Shown piece after piece: positions 43,133 to 51,082 of a stretch of DNA of 56,207 bases; position 1 is the first letter of the stretch; every line of letters begins with the position of its first letter. The DNA is from Actinomycetota bacterium (GTDB lineage: Bacteria; Actinomycetota; Aquicultoria; Aquicultorales; JAMCWL01): positions 1 to 56,207 of the forward strand of contig JAMCWL010000089.1 of NCBI GenBank assembly GCA_023481285.1, read 5' to 3'. The notes beneath the pieces were generated by a model. The model was not told the origin of the DNA. It worked only from the letters and a program-made list of their open reading frames with translations, and searched no databases. Both the position numbers and the translations under genes were made by a program.

Positions 43133-44580
43133 GCGGCCAGCTCCTTTACGATTTCCTTCGCAACCTGACGATCGCTGAAGGGCAATGTCCTATCGGCAAA
43201 GATCTGCCCTCTCTCATGTCCTTTGCCGGCGATAACCACAAAATCGCCCTTTCCGGCCTCCATGATCGCTCTCTTGATCGCTTCTCTCCGATCCTCAACG
43301 ATCATGTAATCAACTCCCGGCACCCGTCTGGTGCCCCGCTCGATTTCGGCGATAATGGCCACCGGTTCCTCACCCCGCGGGTTGTCAGACGTAATGATCG
43401 TCCGATCCGCCAATCGACCGGATACCTCCCCCATCAGGGGTCTTTTGGCCCTGTCGCGGTCACCCCCGCAACCGAAAACGCAGATCAGCTTGCCTTCGGT
43501 CAGTTCACGCGCTGCGGTAAGCGTCTTTTCAAGGCCATCCGGCGTGTGGGCATAATCGACGATGATAGTGCGATCATGGCCGGCAAGGACCCGTTCAAAC
43601 CTGCCAGATACCCCTTCCAGGCTTTCCAGGCCCTCCTTAATGTCCTCGATAGGTATTCCAAGGGCGATGGCGCTTCCCGTCGCCGCCAGCGCATTTTGCA
43701 CGTTAAAAGAGCCGGGAAACTTCAGCCTTATCCCGATGCGACCGGCGTGCGTCTCCATGGTGAAGTGAGACCCGGTCGCCGAAACCGCTCTCTTCCTTGC
43801 ATAAACCTCTACTTTATCCTTAGTGCTGTAGCGAATACAGCGGTCACCCATCTTCCTGGCAATCCGCCGTCCGTACTCATCGTCGGCGTTCACCACCCCG
43901 ACCACCCCGTCGCGATCAAAGAGGAGCATTTTGGCTTCGAAGTAGCTCTCGATGGACGAGTGATAATCTAAATGGTCCTGGCTGAGGTTTGTAAAGACCG
44001 CCACGTCAAAATCACACCCATCCACTCGATGAAGATCCAGGGCATGAGAGGATGCCTCGATGACGGCCGCCTCAATCCCCCTGCTTACCATCTCATTAAA
44101 GGTCCGCTGGAGGTCGGATGCTTCAGGCGTTGTTCGGACGACGGGAACGATCTCATCGGCGATATGGCATTCCACCGTTCCTACCAAACCAGCCTTGAGC
44201 CCGGCCGCCTTGAAAATCGATTCGACCAGAAAGGTCGTGGTCGTCTTGCCATTCGTCCCGGTAACCCCGACAAGTTTTAAGCTGCGGGTCGGGTGAGCGT
44301 AGTACGCGTCGGCGAGAGCCGCCAAAGTGGCTCGGCTGTCGCCGACGAGAATTTGCGGCACATCGAGAGAGCTCATGCCTTTTTCAGCCACGACGGCCGC
44401 TGCGCCGCGACCGACCGCCTCCCCGGCAAAGTCGTGGCCGTCCATCTGGAAACCCCTGATGGCGATGAAGAGGTCTCCTGGTTTGACCAGCCTGGAATCG
44501 TATGCCAGGCCGCCGATCTCAACATCCCCGCCTATTAAGCTTGCCCCGGTCAGGCCGGTAATGAGCTCGGATAGGTGCAA
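43120..44580 (-). CDS. murE: UDP-MurNAc-L-Ala-D-Glu:meso-diaminopimelate ligase MurE
   Basis: MurE adds the third residue of the stem peptide. The 486-residue Mur ligase has LAYDSRLVKPGDLFIAIRG (25-43), VGVTGTNGKTTTTFLV (P-loop, about 103-118), VIEASSHALDLHRV, NLSQDHLDYHSS, and SDNPRGEEP near residue 398. DNPR is the motif linked to meso-diaminopimelate rather than lysine, so the wall is predicted to be of the DAP type. The TTG start has GGGAGGG 8 nt upstream. A 171-nt spacer with a heptamer repeat separates it from ftsI. Confidence 0.96.
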   Translation of the reverse strand: MHLSELITGLTGASLIGGDVEIGGLAYDSRLVKPGDLFIAIRGFQMDGHDFAGEAVGRGAAAVVAEKGMSSLDVPQILVGDSRATLAALADAYYAHPTRSLKLVGVTGTNGKTTTTFLVESIFKAAGLKAGLVGTVECHIADEIVPVVRTTPEASDLQRTFNEMVSRGIEAAVIEASSHALDLHRVDGCDFDVAVFTNLSQDHLDYHSSIESYFEAKMLLFDRDGVVGVVNADDEYGRRIARKMGDRCIRYSTKDKVEVYARKRAVSATGSHFTMETHAGRIGIRLKFPGSFNVQNALAATGSAIALGIPIEDIKEGLESLEGVSGRFERVLAGHDRTIIVDYAHTPDGLEKTLTAARELTEGKLICVFGCGGDRDRAKRPLMGEVSGRLADRTIITSDNPRGEEPVAIIAEIERGTRRVPGVDYMIVEDRREAIKRAIMEAGKGDFVVIAGKGHERGQIFADRTLPFSDRQVAKEIVKELAACSK

Positions 44581-44716
44581 GTGTAAAGCCCTCCCAATAA
44601 ACCCAGCTACTCTAGCATACCCATTAATCTACCCTTTGGCCATCCGCAAGCCGAGGGCGCCTGACGGCGCCGACTGCAGACGTTCCTAGCGCCTCCAATA
44701 TCGACGCGTGTGTTTG

Positions 44717-44747
44717 GCTCAAAGCTCAGAGCTCAAAGCTCAGAGCT
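44717..44747. repeat. Heptamer tandem repeat GCTCARA x4.4 at the ftsI 3' side
   Basis: GCTCAAA, GCTCAGA, GCTCAAA, GCTCAGA, GCT run head to tail at 44717-44747, 4 nt past the ftsI stop codon. In the same spacer, GGCGCC-TGAC-GGCGCC (near 44654-44669) forms a small hairpin. Confidence 0.85.
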
Positions 44748-44751
44748 GCCT

Positions 44752-46449
44752 TTATTGCGGCGGCACCCTCAAATGCCTCAGTGAGTACTCGGCGATCCGG
44801 CTGAAAGCCGGCGCGGCCACGACGCCCCCGTATATAGCGGTGGTCGGCTCATCGATGATGACGATGACGGCGATCTGCGGGTCCCTGGAGGGTAGATAGC
44901 CCAGGAACGAACCGATATAAGCGCCGCTCGCATAACCCATGCCTGGCTTCGGCTTCTGGGCCGTGCCGGTCTTCCCCGCCACGCGGTAGCCGTTGACCGC
45001 CGCTCTCCCACCAGTACCGTCGGTGACCACCTTTTCCAGGATGTCGCGCATCCGCCCGACGGTATCTGGAGAGATCGCCCTCTTCTCAGGTTTCGGCCTG
45101 TACTCCTTGACCACCTTGCCGTTTTTATCCGTCGCTTCGATGAGGAGATGCGGGTTAGGCAGTAGCCCGTCATTGGCGATCGACGAAAAGCTTCTCAATA
45201 TCCCGATCGGCGTCACCGTAATGCCCTGGCCAAAAGGAATGTTTCCGATCGTCGATGCCGACCAATCTTCGGCGGGCGGCATGTATCCGACCGCCTCGCC
45301 GGGAAGATCCACGAGAGTCGACTTGGTCAGTTCGAATCTGTCGACGTACTTACACAGCTTTGATTTGCCCAGCTTCAGACCTATAGTAACCGCCCCGACA
45401 TTGCTTGATTCCTGGATTATCTCCGAAAAGGTAAACGCCCGCGCCTCTCGTTCGTGGGCCTCGCCGATAACCCTTCCGCCCACCTCGATGTGTGAGGGTA
45501 AATAAAGCGTGTTGTCCGCGCTGAACAACCTCTCCTCTAGAGCGGCGCTCGCCGTAAAGACCTTCATCGTCGACCCCGGCTCGTACATATCGGTGATCGC
45601 CCGGTTCCTGACCAGCTCGGGCTTGGCCGCCGAGTCGTCGTTCGGGTTAAAGGTGGGAGCGCTGGCCATTGCGTAGACCTCTCCGTTCTTCGGGTTCATG
45701 ACTATGACGGTACCTGCGGAAGCCTTGAATTCCTTTACAGCATTCTGTATCTCTACTTGAGCCTTATACTGAATGTCTTTGTCGATCGTCAGCCGGACGC
45801 TATGGCCGTCGACGGGAGGCTCAAGCTGGGTCAATCCTCCAGGTATTTCGTGTCCCTGCGGGTCGCGCTCGGCCAGGAGCTTCCCTGGCTTCCCCTTCAG
45901 GAGGGAATCGTAATAGAGCTCTATTCCCGTCAGCCCCTTATCGTCGATATCGGAAAATCCGATCACCTGGGAGCCGATTGAATCGAAAGGATAGTAGCGC
46001 TTTGTCTCTCTTATAAAACCGACGCCGTCGATTTTTTCATCTCTCGTGACCTTGCGAAGGCGCATCGCGACTTGGGGATCGATTTTTCTTGCCAGGTAAA
46101 CGAAGCCCGATTTCGACCTGAGGAGCTTTTCAACTTTGGCAGGCGGCAGCGATAAGAGAGGCGCTACTTTCTCCGCCGTCCTTTTGGCGTCTTTAATCTG
46201 ATACGGGGTGGCGTAGACCGTTTCGGCTTCACGGCTGTCCACCAGTACCTCACCGTTTCTATCAAGTATCGCACCTCTTCTAGCTGGCAGGTCGACCGTC
46301 TCCAGGCGCTGCATATCGGCTATCCGCCGGTAGTCGGCCGCCCTGGCGACCTGGAGAAAAAATAATCGGATTGTCACAGTGCTCAACCCGATCAAGAGGA
46401 TAACCAAGAGTATGAGGATTCTCTTATCAGTCCGCTGAAGAGTTTTCAC
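44752..46449 (-). CDS. ftsI: Septal peptidoglycan transpeptidase FtsI (class B penicillin-binding protein)
   Basis: FtsI cross-links septal peptidoglycan and works with FtsW. The 565-residue protein has one N-terminal membrane segment (RILILLVILLIGLSTVTIRL, 10-29) and a dimerisation domain that starts with ARRGAILDRNGEVL. In the transpeptidase domain the catalytic Ser is in EPGSTMKVFT (about 293), with SSN (IQESSNVGAVTIG) and GKTGTAQ (about 496-502) as the second and third active-site motifs. The GTG start follows ftsL by 14 nt. No PASTA domains are present at the C-terminus. Confidence 0.95.
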   Translation of the reverse strand: MKTLQRTDKRILILLVILLIGLSTVTIRLFFLQVARAADYRRIADMQRLETVDLPARRGAILDRNGEVLVDSREAETVYATPYQIKDAKRTAEKVAPLLSLPPAKVEKLLRSKSGFVYLARKIDPQVAMRLRKVTRDEKIDGVGFIRETKRYYPFDSIGSQVIGFSDIDDKGLTGIELYYDSLLKGKPGKLLAERDPQGHEIPGGLTQLEPPVDGHSVRLTIDKDIQYKAQVEIQNAVKEFKASAGTVIVMNPKNGEVYAMASAPTFNPNDDSAAKPELVRNRAITDMYEPGSTMKVFTASAALEERLFSADNTLYLPSHIEVGGRVIGEAHEREARAFTFSEIIQESSNVGAVTIGLKLGKSKLCKYVDRFELTKSTLVDLPGEAVGYMPPAEDWSASTIGNIPFGQGITVTPIGILRSFSSIANDGLLPNPHLLIEATDKNGKVVKEYRPKPEKRAISPDTVGRMRDILEKVVTDGTGGRAAVNGYRVAGKTGTAQKPKPGMGYASGAYIGSFLGYLPSRDPQIAVIVIIDEPTTAIYGGVVAAPAFSRIAEYSLRHLRVPPQ

Positions 46450-46463
46450 GCTCGTTTCCTAAT

Positions 46464-46964
46464 CTAGCGTACTCTATCAGAATAAAGCGCCCCCATCCGC
46501 TCCCATATACCGCCGAGAAAGCTGCCCGTACCGGTACCGCCGGCCATAGCCAGCGAATCCTTGTTCGCCGCTTTTGCCGGTTCAAGCTTTATATAAGAGA
46601 CTTTCGCAGGCTTGACCATCTTGAGCTTACCCATGGCAACTTGCTCGATTCGCTCTGGGGAGATCAGCTTCGCCCTCTCGACCTTCAATGTCTCGTTGAG
46701 TTCTTTGGCGGATAGATACTCTCCTTTGAGCCTTTCCAGATCGACCGATCCCTGGGCAATCAACGCCTTCTGGGCGGAGTTAATGAGGAGGACGGCGGCC
46801 AAGGCGATCGCCAGAACGACGAAGAACGGAAAGACTTGTGCCAGCGTAGACCCTCGTCGCCGTTGTTTTGCCCGCTGTTTCGGAGCACGTTCTTTTGGAG
46901 CAACGCTTAACTGCCTATGCCTGGTGTTTCCCCTATTCTTTTCTCTCCTTACAGGTTGCGTCAT
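46464..46964 (-). CDS. ftsL: FtsL-like cell division protein
   Basis: The 166-residue product has a basic, disordered N-terminus (1-42), one membrane segment FPFFVVLAIALAAVLLIN (about 45-62) and a following coiled-coil stretch (LERLKGEYLSAKELNETLKV). ISPERIEQVAMGKLKMVKP comes next, the layout of FtsL, which links FtsI/FtsW to the divisome. Sequence is poorly conserved across this family, so the call rests on topology and on position between rsmH and ftsI. The Gly/Lys-rich C-terminal 35 residues are longer than usual. The ATG at 46962-46964 is just beyond the rsmH stop. Confidence 0.82.
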   Translation of the reverse strand: MTQPVRREKNRGNTRHRQLSVAPKERAPKQRAKQRRRGSTLAQVFPFFVVLAIALAAVLLINSAQKALIAQGSVDLERLKGEYLSAKELNETLKVERAKLISPERIEQVAMGKLKMVKPAKVSYIKLEPAKAANKDSLAMAGGTGTGSFLGGIWERMGALYSDRVR

Positions 46965-46966
46965 TG

Positions 46967-47908
46967 TCAATCGCCAACCTTCTCGGCCGCTCTCAGCCTC
47001 GCGCTCGACGCCCTCGGGTTTGCCCTCAACTCTTCGTCTGTCGGCCTGACCGCTTTCTTCGTCAATATCTTGACCATCGGTCGCTTGCCGCAAATGCATA
47101 CTGGAAGCTCGGGAGGACAAAGGCATCCTCTCGCGAGATCGGCGAAGGTGCGCTTGACGATCCTGTCCTCCAGGGAGTGGTACGAAATAACGACCACCCT
47201 GCCACCAGGTTTAAGCCAGTTAATGCTCCGGCTCAAACCGGCCTCCACCGCTTCCAGCTCCCCGTTTACCTCTATTCTTATCGCCTGGAAGGTCCTCTTG
47301 GCCGGATGCCCCCCGCGCCGCCTCGCCGGCGCGGGGACCGCATCCTTGACGACCGCCACCAGGTCAAAAGTGGTTTTGATCGGCCTTTTTTGTCTGGTCC
47401 TAACGATGAGTCCGGCGATCTTCGATGCCCACCTCTCCTCCCCGTACCTCCGGATGACTCCCGCCAGCTCCTTCTCCGAGTAACCGTTCACGACGTCCGC
47501 CGCCGTCAACTTCTGGCTCAGATCCATCCGCATGTCGAGTGGAGCTTCAAAGCGGTAACTGAAGCCGCGTTCCGGCCGGTCGAACTGGTAAGACGAGACC
47601 CCCAGGTCGAACAGGAAGGCGTCGACCTCCAGCACCCCCGCCTTGGGAAGGAGGCGGTCGAGCTTCTCGAAGCCGCCTTTCATAAACTTGATTTGCTGGC
47701 TGAAGCCGGCTAGACGTGCCCTTGCTGCTTTAAGTGCTGCGTCATCTTTGTCGATCCCTACTAAAACGCCATCTGACCCTAGTAAATCCAATATTGCTTC
47801 CGCGTGACCTGCCCCGCCTAAAGTGCAGTCAACGACTGTGCTGCCGCTCCTGATGCGTAGATAGTGCAAGGCTTCAGCCAGCAAAACGGGTTTGTGCTCA
47901 TATTCCAT
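46967..47908 (-). CDS. rsmH: 16S rRNA (cytosine-1402-N4)-methyltransferase RsmH
   Basis: RsmH methylates C1402 of 16S rRNA, and its gene classically heads the division cluster. The 313-residue protein has HKPVLLAEALHYL (5-17), VVDCTLGGAGHAEAIL (motif I, about 25-40), VGIDKDDAAL, FLFDLGVSSYQFDRPERGFS and AFQAIRIEVNGELEAV, then ISYHSLEDRIVK. The ATG at 47906-47908 is favoured for family length; a TTG two codons upstream (47912-47914) follows directly on the mraZ stop, and neither has a strong ribosome site. Confidence 0.95.
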   Translation of the reverse strand: MEYEHKPVLLAEALHYLRIRSGSTVVDCTLGGAGHAEAILDLLGSDGVLVGIDKDDAALKAARARLAGFSQQIKFMKGGFEKLDRLLPKAGVLEVDAFLFDLGVSSYQFDRPERGFSYRFEAPLDMRMDLSQKLTAADVVNGYSEKELAGVIRRYGEERWASKIAGLIVRTRQKRPIKTTFDLVAVVKDAVPAPARRRGGHPAKRTFQAIRIEVNGELEAVEAGLSRSINWLKPGGRVVVISYHSLEDRIVKRTFADLARGCLCPPELPVCICGKRPMVKILTKKAVRPTDEELRANPRASSARLRAAEKVGD

Positions 47909-47914
47909 TGTCAA

Positions 47915-48349
47915 TTAGATCCCGAACTGGGCGAGAGCCTCTCCGGTGACCTTCTCCTCGGACTCCCGGGCGTGCTTCTCCCAGTTTTCAAGCGACCATA
48001 TCTCAAGCCAGCTCCCATTGCCCGCGATGACCACGTCTTTCTCAATGCCGGCGTACTCCCTCAGGTGGAAAGGTATCGATATTCTGCCCTGCTTGGAAAT
48101 CTCTTCTTCTGAGGCGTTCGAGAAGACGACCCGCTGAGCGCGTCTGGCGATGTCGTTTGAGATGACCGGCAGCTTCTCCAAAAGCTTTCTCTCGAGCCCC
48201 GGCCACTCGGTACGCGTATAGACCAAAATACAGGGATCGTCGATAGCCCTGGTCATCATCAGACCGTCAGCTAGCGGTTCTCTGTACTTAGCCGGCATAA
48301 TCAACCGTCCTTTTTCATCGAGTGAGTGACGGTACTGCCCGTAAAACAC
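47915..48349 (-). CDS. mraZ: Transcriptional regulator / cell division protein MraZ
   Basis: MraZ is an AbrB-fold DNA-binding regulator that represses its own cluster in studied bacteria. The 144-residue protein has the two half-domains expected: YRHSLDEKGRLIMPAKYREPL (6-26) and ISKQGRISIPFHLREYAGIE (about 84-103), each with the DxKGR-type signature (second copy QGRI). The GTG start (48347-48349) has GAGGAG 8 nt upstream. Direct GTGG repeats that fit an MraZ operator lie 32-56 nt upstream of the start. Confidence 0.95.
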   Translation of the reverse strand: MFYGQYRHSLDEKGRLIMPAKYREPLADGLMMTRAIDDPCILVYTRTEWPGLERKLLEKLPVISNDIARRAQRVVFSNASEEEISKQGRISIPFHLREYAGIEKDVVIAGNGSWLEIWSLENWEKHARESEEKVTGEALAQFGI

Positions 48350-48380
48350 TATCCGGCTCCTCTACTTACGAGTGTCTTCT

Positions 48381-48404
48381 CCACCTTACTCCACTTTGTG
48401 CCAC
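48381..48404 (-). promoter_or_regulatory. MraZ operator: three GTGG repeats with 10-nt period
   Basis: On the coding strand GTGGC-ACAAA-GTGGA-GTAAG-GTGGA places GTGG at 48404-48401, 48394-48391 and 48384-48381, exactly 10 nt apart. Known MraZ boxes are short G-rich direct repeats (TGGGN or AAAGTGG types) with this period. The middle copy also reads AAAGTGG. Confidence 0.75.
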
Positions 48405-48423
48405 AACGCAACCCCTTTGTTCC

Positions 48424-48429
48424 ATTTTA
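48424..48429 (-). promoter_or_regulatory. Possible -10 box of the mraZ promoter
   Basis: TAAAAT on the minus strand lies 20 nt upstream of the GTGG repeats, which would place the operator just downstream of the transcription start. The DNA upstream is very A/T-rich (TTTTTTAAAAAAAA), which could act as an UP-like element, but no good -35 box is visible. The rest of 48430-48606 shows nothing recognisable. Confidence 0.4.
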
Positions 48430-48606
48430 TCGACTTTTTTTTAAAAAACTTAAGGATTTTCCCCAAAACGGTCGCCTATACAGTGAAGATATGGTGGGTG
48501 ATTGATTATTTGACCAGGTAAACGGCCCAAAGCTACTCGGCACCATCAGATGAAAATAGCAGAATAGAGTGTATAACTAACGAGAGTCGAGCCTCGGTGT
48601 CTACTG

Positions 48607-49077
48607 TCAGTATCTCAATGCTGCAATCAGTCTCTTGGGTTTTAAAAGGAGTTCGAGCGCCGATACGGGACTCGGCACGACGATATGGGCGGCGGTCAGA
48701 AGGCCCGTGAAGCACCCCTCCGGCCCGAGGACGGCGACGCCCAAAGCCGCCCCTTCGAACATGGCAAAGTCGTTTGCCCCGTTACCGAAGACAGCTACGC
48801 GGTCCAAGCCCAGCCGGAAGACGAAATCCGCCTTCTGCTCCCGCTCACCGGGCGGATTAACGATCACGGGCTCGACGGGGAGCGCTTCCAATTGCGACCT
48901 TATCGTTCCGTACGTGTCGGCGGTCAGGAGGTAGACATTTACTAAAGCAGCCAGCTCTTTCAGGCGACTTAAAACTGCTTCATTAATAACGCCATCCTCG
49001 GCAAGGGTGCCGTTCACGTCAAAGACGGCATTCTCTATAAGGAGCCTACCGCGTCCGGGTATATCAATCTCTATCAA
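48607..49077 (-). CDS. HAD-superfamily hydrolase, soluble P-type-ATPase-like
   Basis: The 156-residue protein resembles the phosphorylation domain of P-type ATPases without membrane parts. It has AVFDVNGTLAEDG (17-29; Asp nucleophile, with Asn replacing the usual second Asp), LLTADTYGTI (Thr motif), KADFVFRLG and VAVFGNGANDFAMFEGAALGVAV (GNGxND). This pattern fits the small HAD group of COG4087 type, whose physiological substrate is unknown. The TTG start has GGAGGAA 5 nt upstream. Its last residues (KRLIAALRY) complete a normal domain, so it is not a broken ATPase. Confidence 0.85.
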   Translation of the reverse strand: MIEIDIPGRGRLLIENAVFDVNGTLAEDGVINEAVLSRLKELAALVNVYLLTADTYGTIRSQLEALPVEPVIVNPPGEREQKADFVFRLGLDRVAVFGNGANDFAMFEGAALGVAVLGPEGCFTGLLTAAHIVVPSPVSALELLLKPKRLIAALRY

Positions 49078-49228
49078 AATTCCTCCACAGATTCTGAATT
49101 CCAGAACACATCTGGATGCTGACTGAGCGCTTTATTACCGACACCGATGACCATCGACCGACGATGTTAATCCATATCTAAGCGTCTAAGTAAATATTTC
49201 GGCGGTCTGCGCTCATCCGTTTTCGGTC

Positions 49229-49247
49229 GGCGCACCAAAGGTGCGCC
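49229..49247. repeat. Hairpin GGCGCACC-AAA-GGTGCGCC
   Basis: A perfect 8-bp inverted repeat with a 3-nt loop between the DUF3343 gene and the HAD gene. It lacks the GTAG foot of the related palindromes at 49291 and 52125, and it is not followed by a T-run, so it is not a clear terminator. Confidence 0.7.
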
Positions 49248-49250
49248 TTT

Positions 49251-49285
49251 CCAGTATCCAGTATCCAGTATCCAGTATCTAGTAT
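49251..49285. repeat. Heptamer tandem repeat CCAGTAT x5
   Basis: Four CCAGTAT units and one CTAGTAT unit run head to tail, followed by a partial unit CTAGC. The stop codon of the DUF3343 gene (TAG, 49279-49281 on the minus strand) lies in the fifth unit. Confidence 0.9.
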
Positions 49286-49536
49286 CTAGCGGGCGGTTCG
49301 CGAACCGCCCCTACTTCTTCATATACTCCCTTGAACTCGACGCCTACTGACGCCAACACCGCCTCAACTTCACTTCGACGCTCTGACGAAAATCGAAGTG
49401 CTATTCCGCAATCGGCGGTGATGTGGCGAGGAACCGGAATCACGATCGCCCGCAGGTTGGCTTCGGAGAGAGCCCGCTCAGCCTTCATGGCTGAGTGGGT
49501 CGAAGGAAAGGTCATTATTAGAGAGGTTTCCGCCAC
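49279..49536 (-). CDS. DUF3343 protein (putative Se/S carrier-like)
   Basis: The 85-residue protein matches the small DUF3343 family: SLIMTFPSTHSAMKAERAL (4-22), IVIPVPRHITADCGIALRF with the conserved Cys, then VEAVLASVGVEFKGVYE. The family is annotated as a putative selenium/sulfur carrier and has been linked by co-occurrence to selenium use in bacteria; biochemical function is unproven. I favour GTG 49534-49536, which has GGGGG 6 nt upstream; the ATG two codons earlier abuts that site. The last nine residues (AVREPPARY) are encoded by the palindrome at 49291-49314 and the heptamer array, so the natural C-terminus was probably replaced by repeat DNA. Its presence matters for the nifD TGA question. 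Confidence 0.8.
   Translation of the reverse strand: MAETSLIMTFPSTHSAMKAERALSEANLRAIVIPVPRHITADCGIALRFSSERRSEVEAVLASVGVEFKGVYEEVGAVREPPARY
49291..49314 (-). repeat. GTAG-footed palindrome inside the DUF3343 3' end
   Basis: GGGCGGTTCG-CGAACCGCCC is a perfect 20-bp palindrome (49291-49310). On the minus strand it is preceded by GTAG, giving GTAGGGGCGGTTC... like the palindromes at 5801, 5849 and 52125. Stem sequences differ between copies but the foot is constant. Confidence 0.85.
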
Positions 49537-49542
49537 GAGCAT

Positions 49543-49887
49543 CCCCCATCATCCCAACCTGGCAAGCAGAGCTACACTGAGCACGCCCACCAACTCCGGG
49601 TGCTTGAGACCAGCACGGGCCGGCCCAATCTCTTTATTAGTATGTCTAATACTTGCCAATAAGGCAATACAATTTATATTGAGAGGCATCTTGTCGCCAT
49701 AGCACACTCGTAGCCTTAGCACTTGTGATTAGCGGCTCACCGATTTAAAATCAAGTGAGTGTCAGTATGCATGCCTCATAGAGAAAGCGTCATCTTCTAA
49801 TACTTGCGCTGACACCGTAGTAAGATTTGCTCTTTTCCCAAGAGACCAAGATACCAGGGTACTAAGATACTAGATGGAGGTATGTCG
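49543..49887. other. Intergenic region without a recognised gene
   Basis: About 345 nt of AT-richer DNA separate the divergent DUF3343 gene and the small membrane peptide gene. It contains a short inverted repeat TTGCC-AATAA-GGCAA (49653-49667) and a degenerate repeat region (AAGATACCAGGGTACTAAGATAC, near 49848-49872). No tRNA, coding frame or clear promoter stands out. Confidence 0.5.
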
Positions 49888-49995
49888 ATGTTTCCGGTGA
49901 CGATCATTATGCTGTTGGGCGGAGCCCTCTTCGTCAGCACCGTCGCCAACGTCATTCTCGGATGGATGGCATTCAAGCGCACAGAAGCAAAGTAG
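49888..49995 (+). CDS. 35-residue single-pass membrane peptide
   Basis: ATG 49888-49890 lies 7 nt after GGAGG and opens a 35-codon frame ending TAG. The peptide has a hydrophobic segment VTIIMLLGGALFVSTVANVI (4-23) followed by WMAFKRTEAK, i.e. one membrane helix with a basic cytoplasmic end. Good ribosome site, sensible topology and an otherwise empty region support a real gene. It resembles small transporter subunits (KdpF- or CydX-like) only in size; its partner is unknown, and the kdp genes lie 5 kb away on the other strand. Confidence 0.6.
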   Translation: MFPVTIIMLLGGALFVSTVANVILGWMAFKRTEAK

Positions 49996-50031
49996 AGAAA
50001 GCGCATGCATTAGCATTAAGAAGCTAAAGTC

Positions 50032-50403
50032 TTAAACGAGCTCCAGGCTGGCGACGACATCCGCCACCGAAACGATTCCAAGAAGACGCTTCTTCTCCAC
50101 CACCGGCAGCCAGCAGACCCGATGACGGCTCATCAATCCGATCAGTTCGCGGATGTCGAGGCTTGGTGAAGTCACCGGTGGGCATGGTGACATCACTTCC
50201 CAGACAAGTCGATCCGCCGGCAAGTCACCGTTGGCAACCGTCCAAAGGATGTCCGAGTCCATTATAACTCCGAGGAGCCTCTCGTCCTTCGTTACGAGCA
50301 GGTTTCTCACGTTCTTTTCTTTCATCCTTGCCGCCGCCTCTGTCAGCGAAGCGGAGGGTTCTATCTCTGAAACATCGCGTATCATGATTTCGTTAACCCT
50401 CAA
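50032..50403 (-). CDS. Two-CBS-domain protein
   Basis: The 123-residue protein is made of two CBS domains: NEIMIRDVSEIEPSASLTEA to VIMDSDILWTV (1-58) and WEVMSPCPPVTSPSLDIREL to GIVSVADVVASL (68-120). Such stand-alone pairs bind adenine nucleotides and act as energy or ligand sensors on partner proteins. The TTG start has GGGGGAAG upstream. No enzyme domain is fused; the partner is unknown. Confidence 0.9.
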   Translation of the reverse strand: MRVNEIMIRDVSEIEPSASLTEAAARMKEKNVRNLLVTKDERLLGVIMDSDILWTVANGDLPADRLVWEVMSPCPPVTSPSLDIRELIGLMSRHRVCWLPVVEKKRLLGIVSVADVVASLELV

Positions 50404-50503
50404 TTTTCTTCCCCCTTAGGCCGTACACTGATTTAGTAATCGACAGGAAAGTAGCCAAGCTTAAGGGCTTGTCCGTAAATAGGCCTTAGGTATGAAGGTC
50501 ACC

Positions 50504-50968
50504 TTATGGGTGCTCGGTCGAGGCTATGGGAAGCGCACCACCGGTTGAACGCGCTCCATCCGGATCTCTGAAAATATTAACAATGACCCCCATGAGCTTG
50601 GGTTTATCGAGAGGCTTCGTGAAGTAGTACGCGGCACCGGAACGATAACCGAGGTTCATATCTTCGACGCTCGTCCGCCTCGCGGATATCAAAATCACCG
50701 GAATCCGGGCGGTCTTCTCATATCCTTTCAAGCATTCGGTAACCGCGAACCCGTTCTTCATCGGCATGGTGACGTCCAGGATGATGAGGTCGGGAAGATG
50801 AGTGGCGGCAAGCCTGAGGGCTTCGCTCCCATTGTTGGCCGTGACAACCCGATAGCCAGCCACCTCCAGGATATTCCTGAGCGCCACCATTTCCTGCTGG
50901 GAGTCGTCGGCCAACAGAATTAATTTTCCCTGCTTTTCTTTTAGAAGCTTGAACAACCGCTCTCTCAC
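50504..50968 (-). CDS. Single-domain response regulator
   Basis: The 154-residue protein is a CheY-like receiver. It has ILLADDSQQEMVALRNIL (17-34, acidic pocket), LIILDVTMPMKNG with the phospho-acceptor Asp at about 65, ILISARR (Ser in the Thr position) and YFTKPLDKPKLM with the conserved Lys. No output domain follows; the last 20 residues are unstructured. No histidine kinase is adjacent, so it is an orphan in this window. The GTG start is preceded by GAGGTGAGA. Confidence 0.9.
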   Translation of the reverse strand: MRERLFKLLKEKQGKLILLADDSQQEMVALRNILEVAGYRVVTANNGSEALRLAATHLPDLIILDVTMPMKNGFAVTECLKGYEKTARIPVILISARRTSVEDMNLGYRSGAAYYFTKPLDKPKLMGVIVNIFRDPDGARSTGGALPIASTEHP

Positions 50969-51082
50969 CTCAACTTACAATCCGATCATTGATACTCTTT
51001 ATCGGCCAACGCGGTGCATATCTTTAGAAAAGACTGAATCCCGATCCTTGCTCGCTATCTTAAGCGATTTCTTGCACAGGAT

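Noticed and set aside
48607..49077. Fragment of a broken P-type ATPase
   Set aside because: The protein has its own start with a good ribosome site, a complete HAD fold and a natural end, matching known stand-alone soluble homologues.
49229..49247. Rho-independent terminator at GGCGCACC/GGTGCGCC
   Set aside because: The stem is followed by only three T bases and then by repeat DNA; it is better read as one of the palindromic repeats.
49201..49320. Short CRISPR array suggested by the CCAGTAT repeats
   Set aside because: Units are contiguous 7-mers with no spacers, and no cas genes are present.
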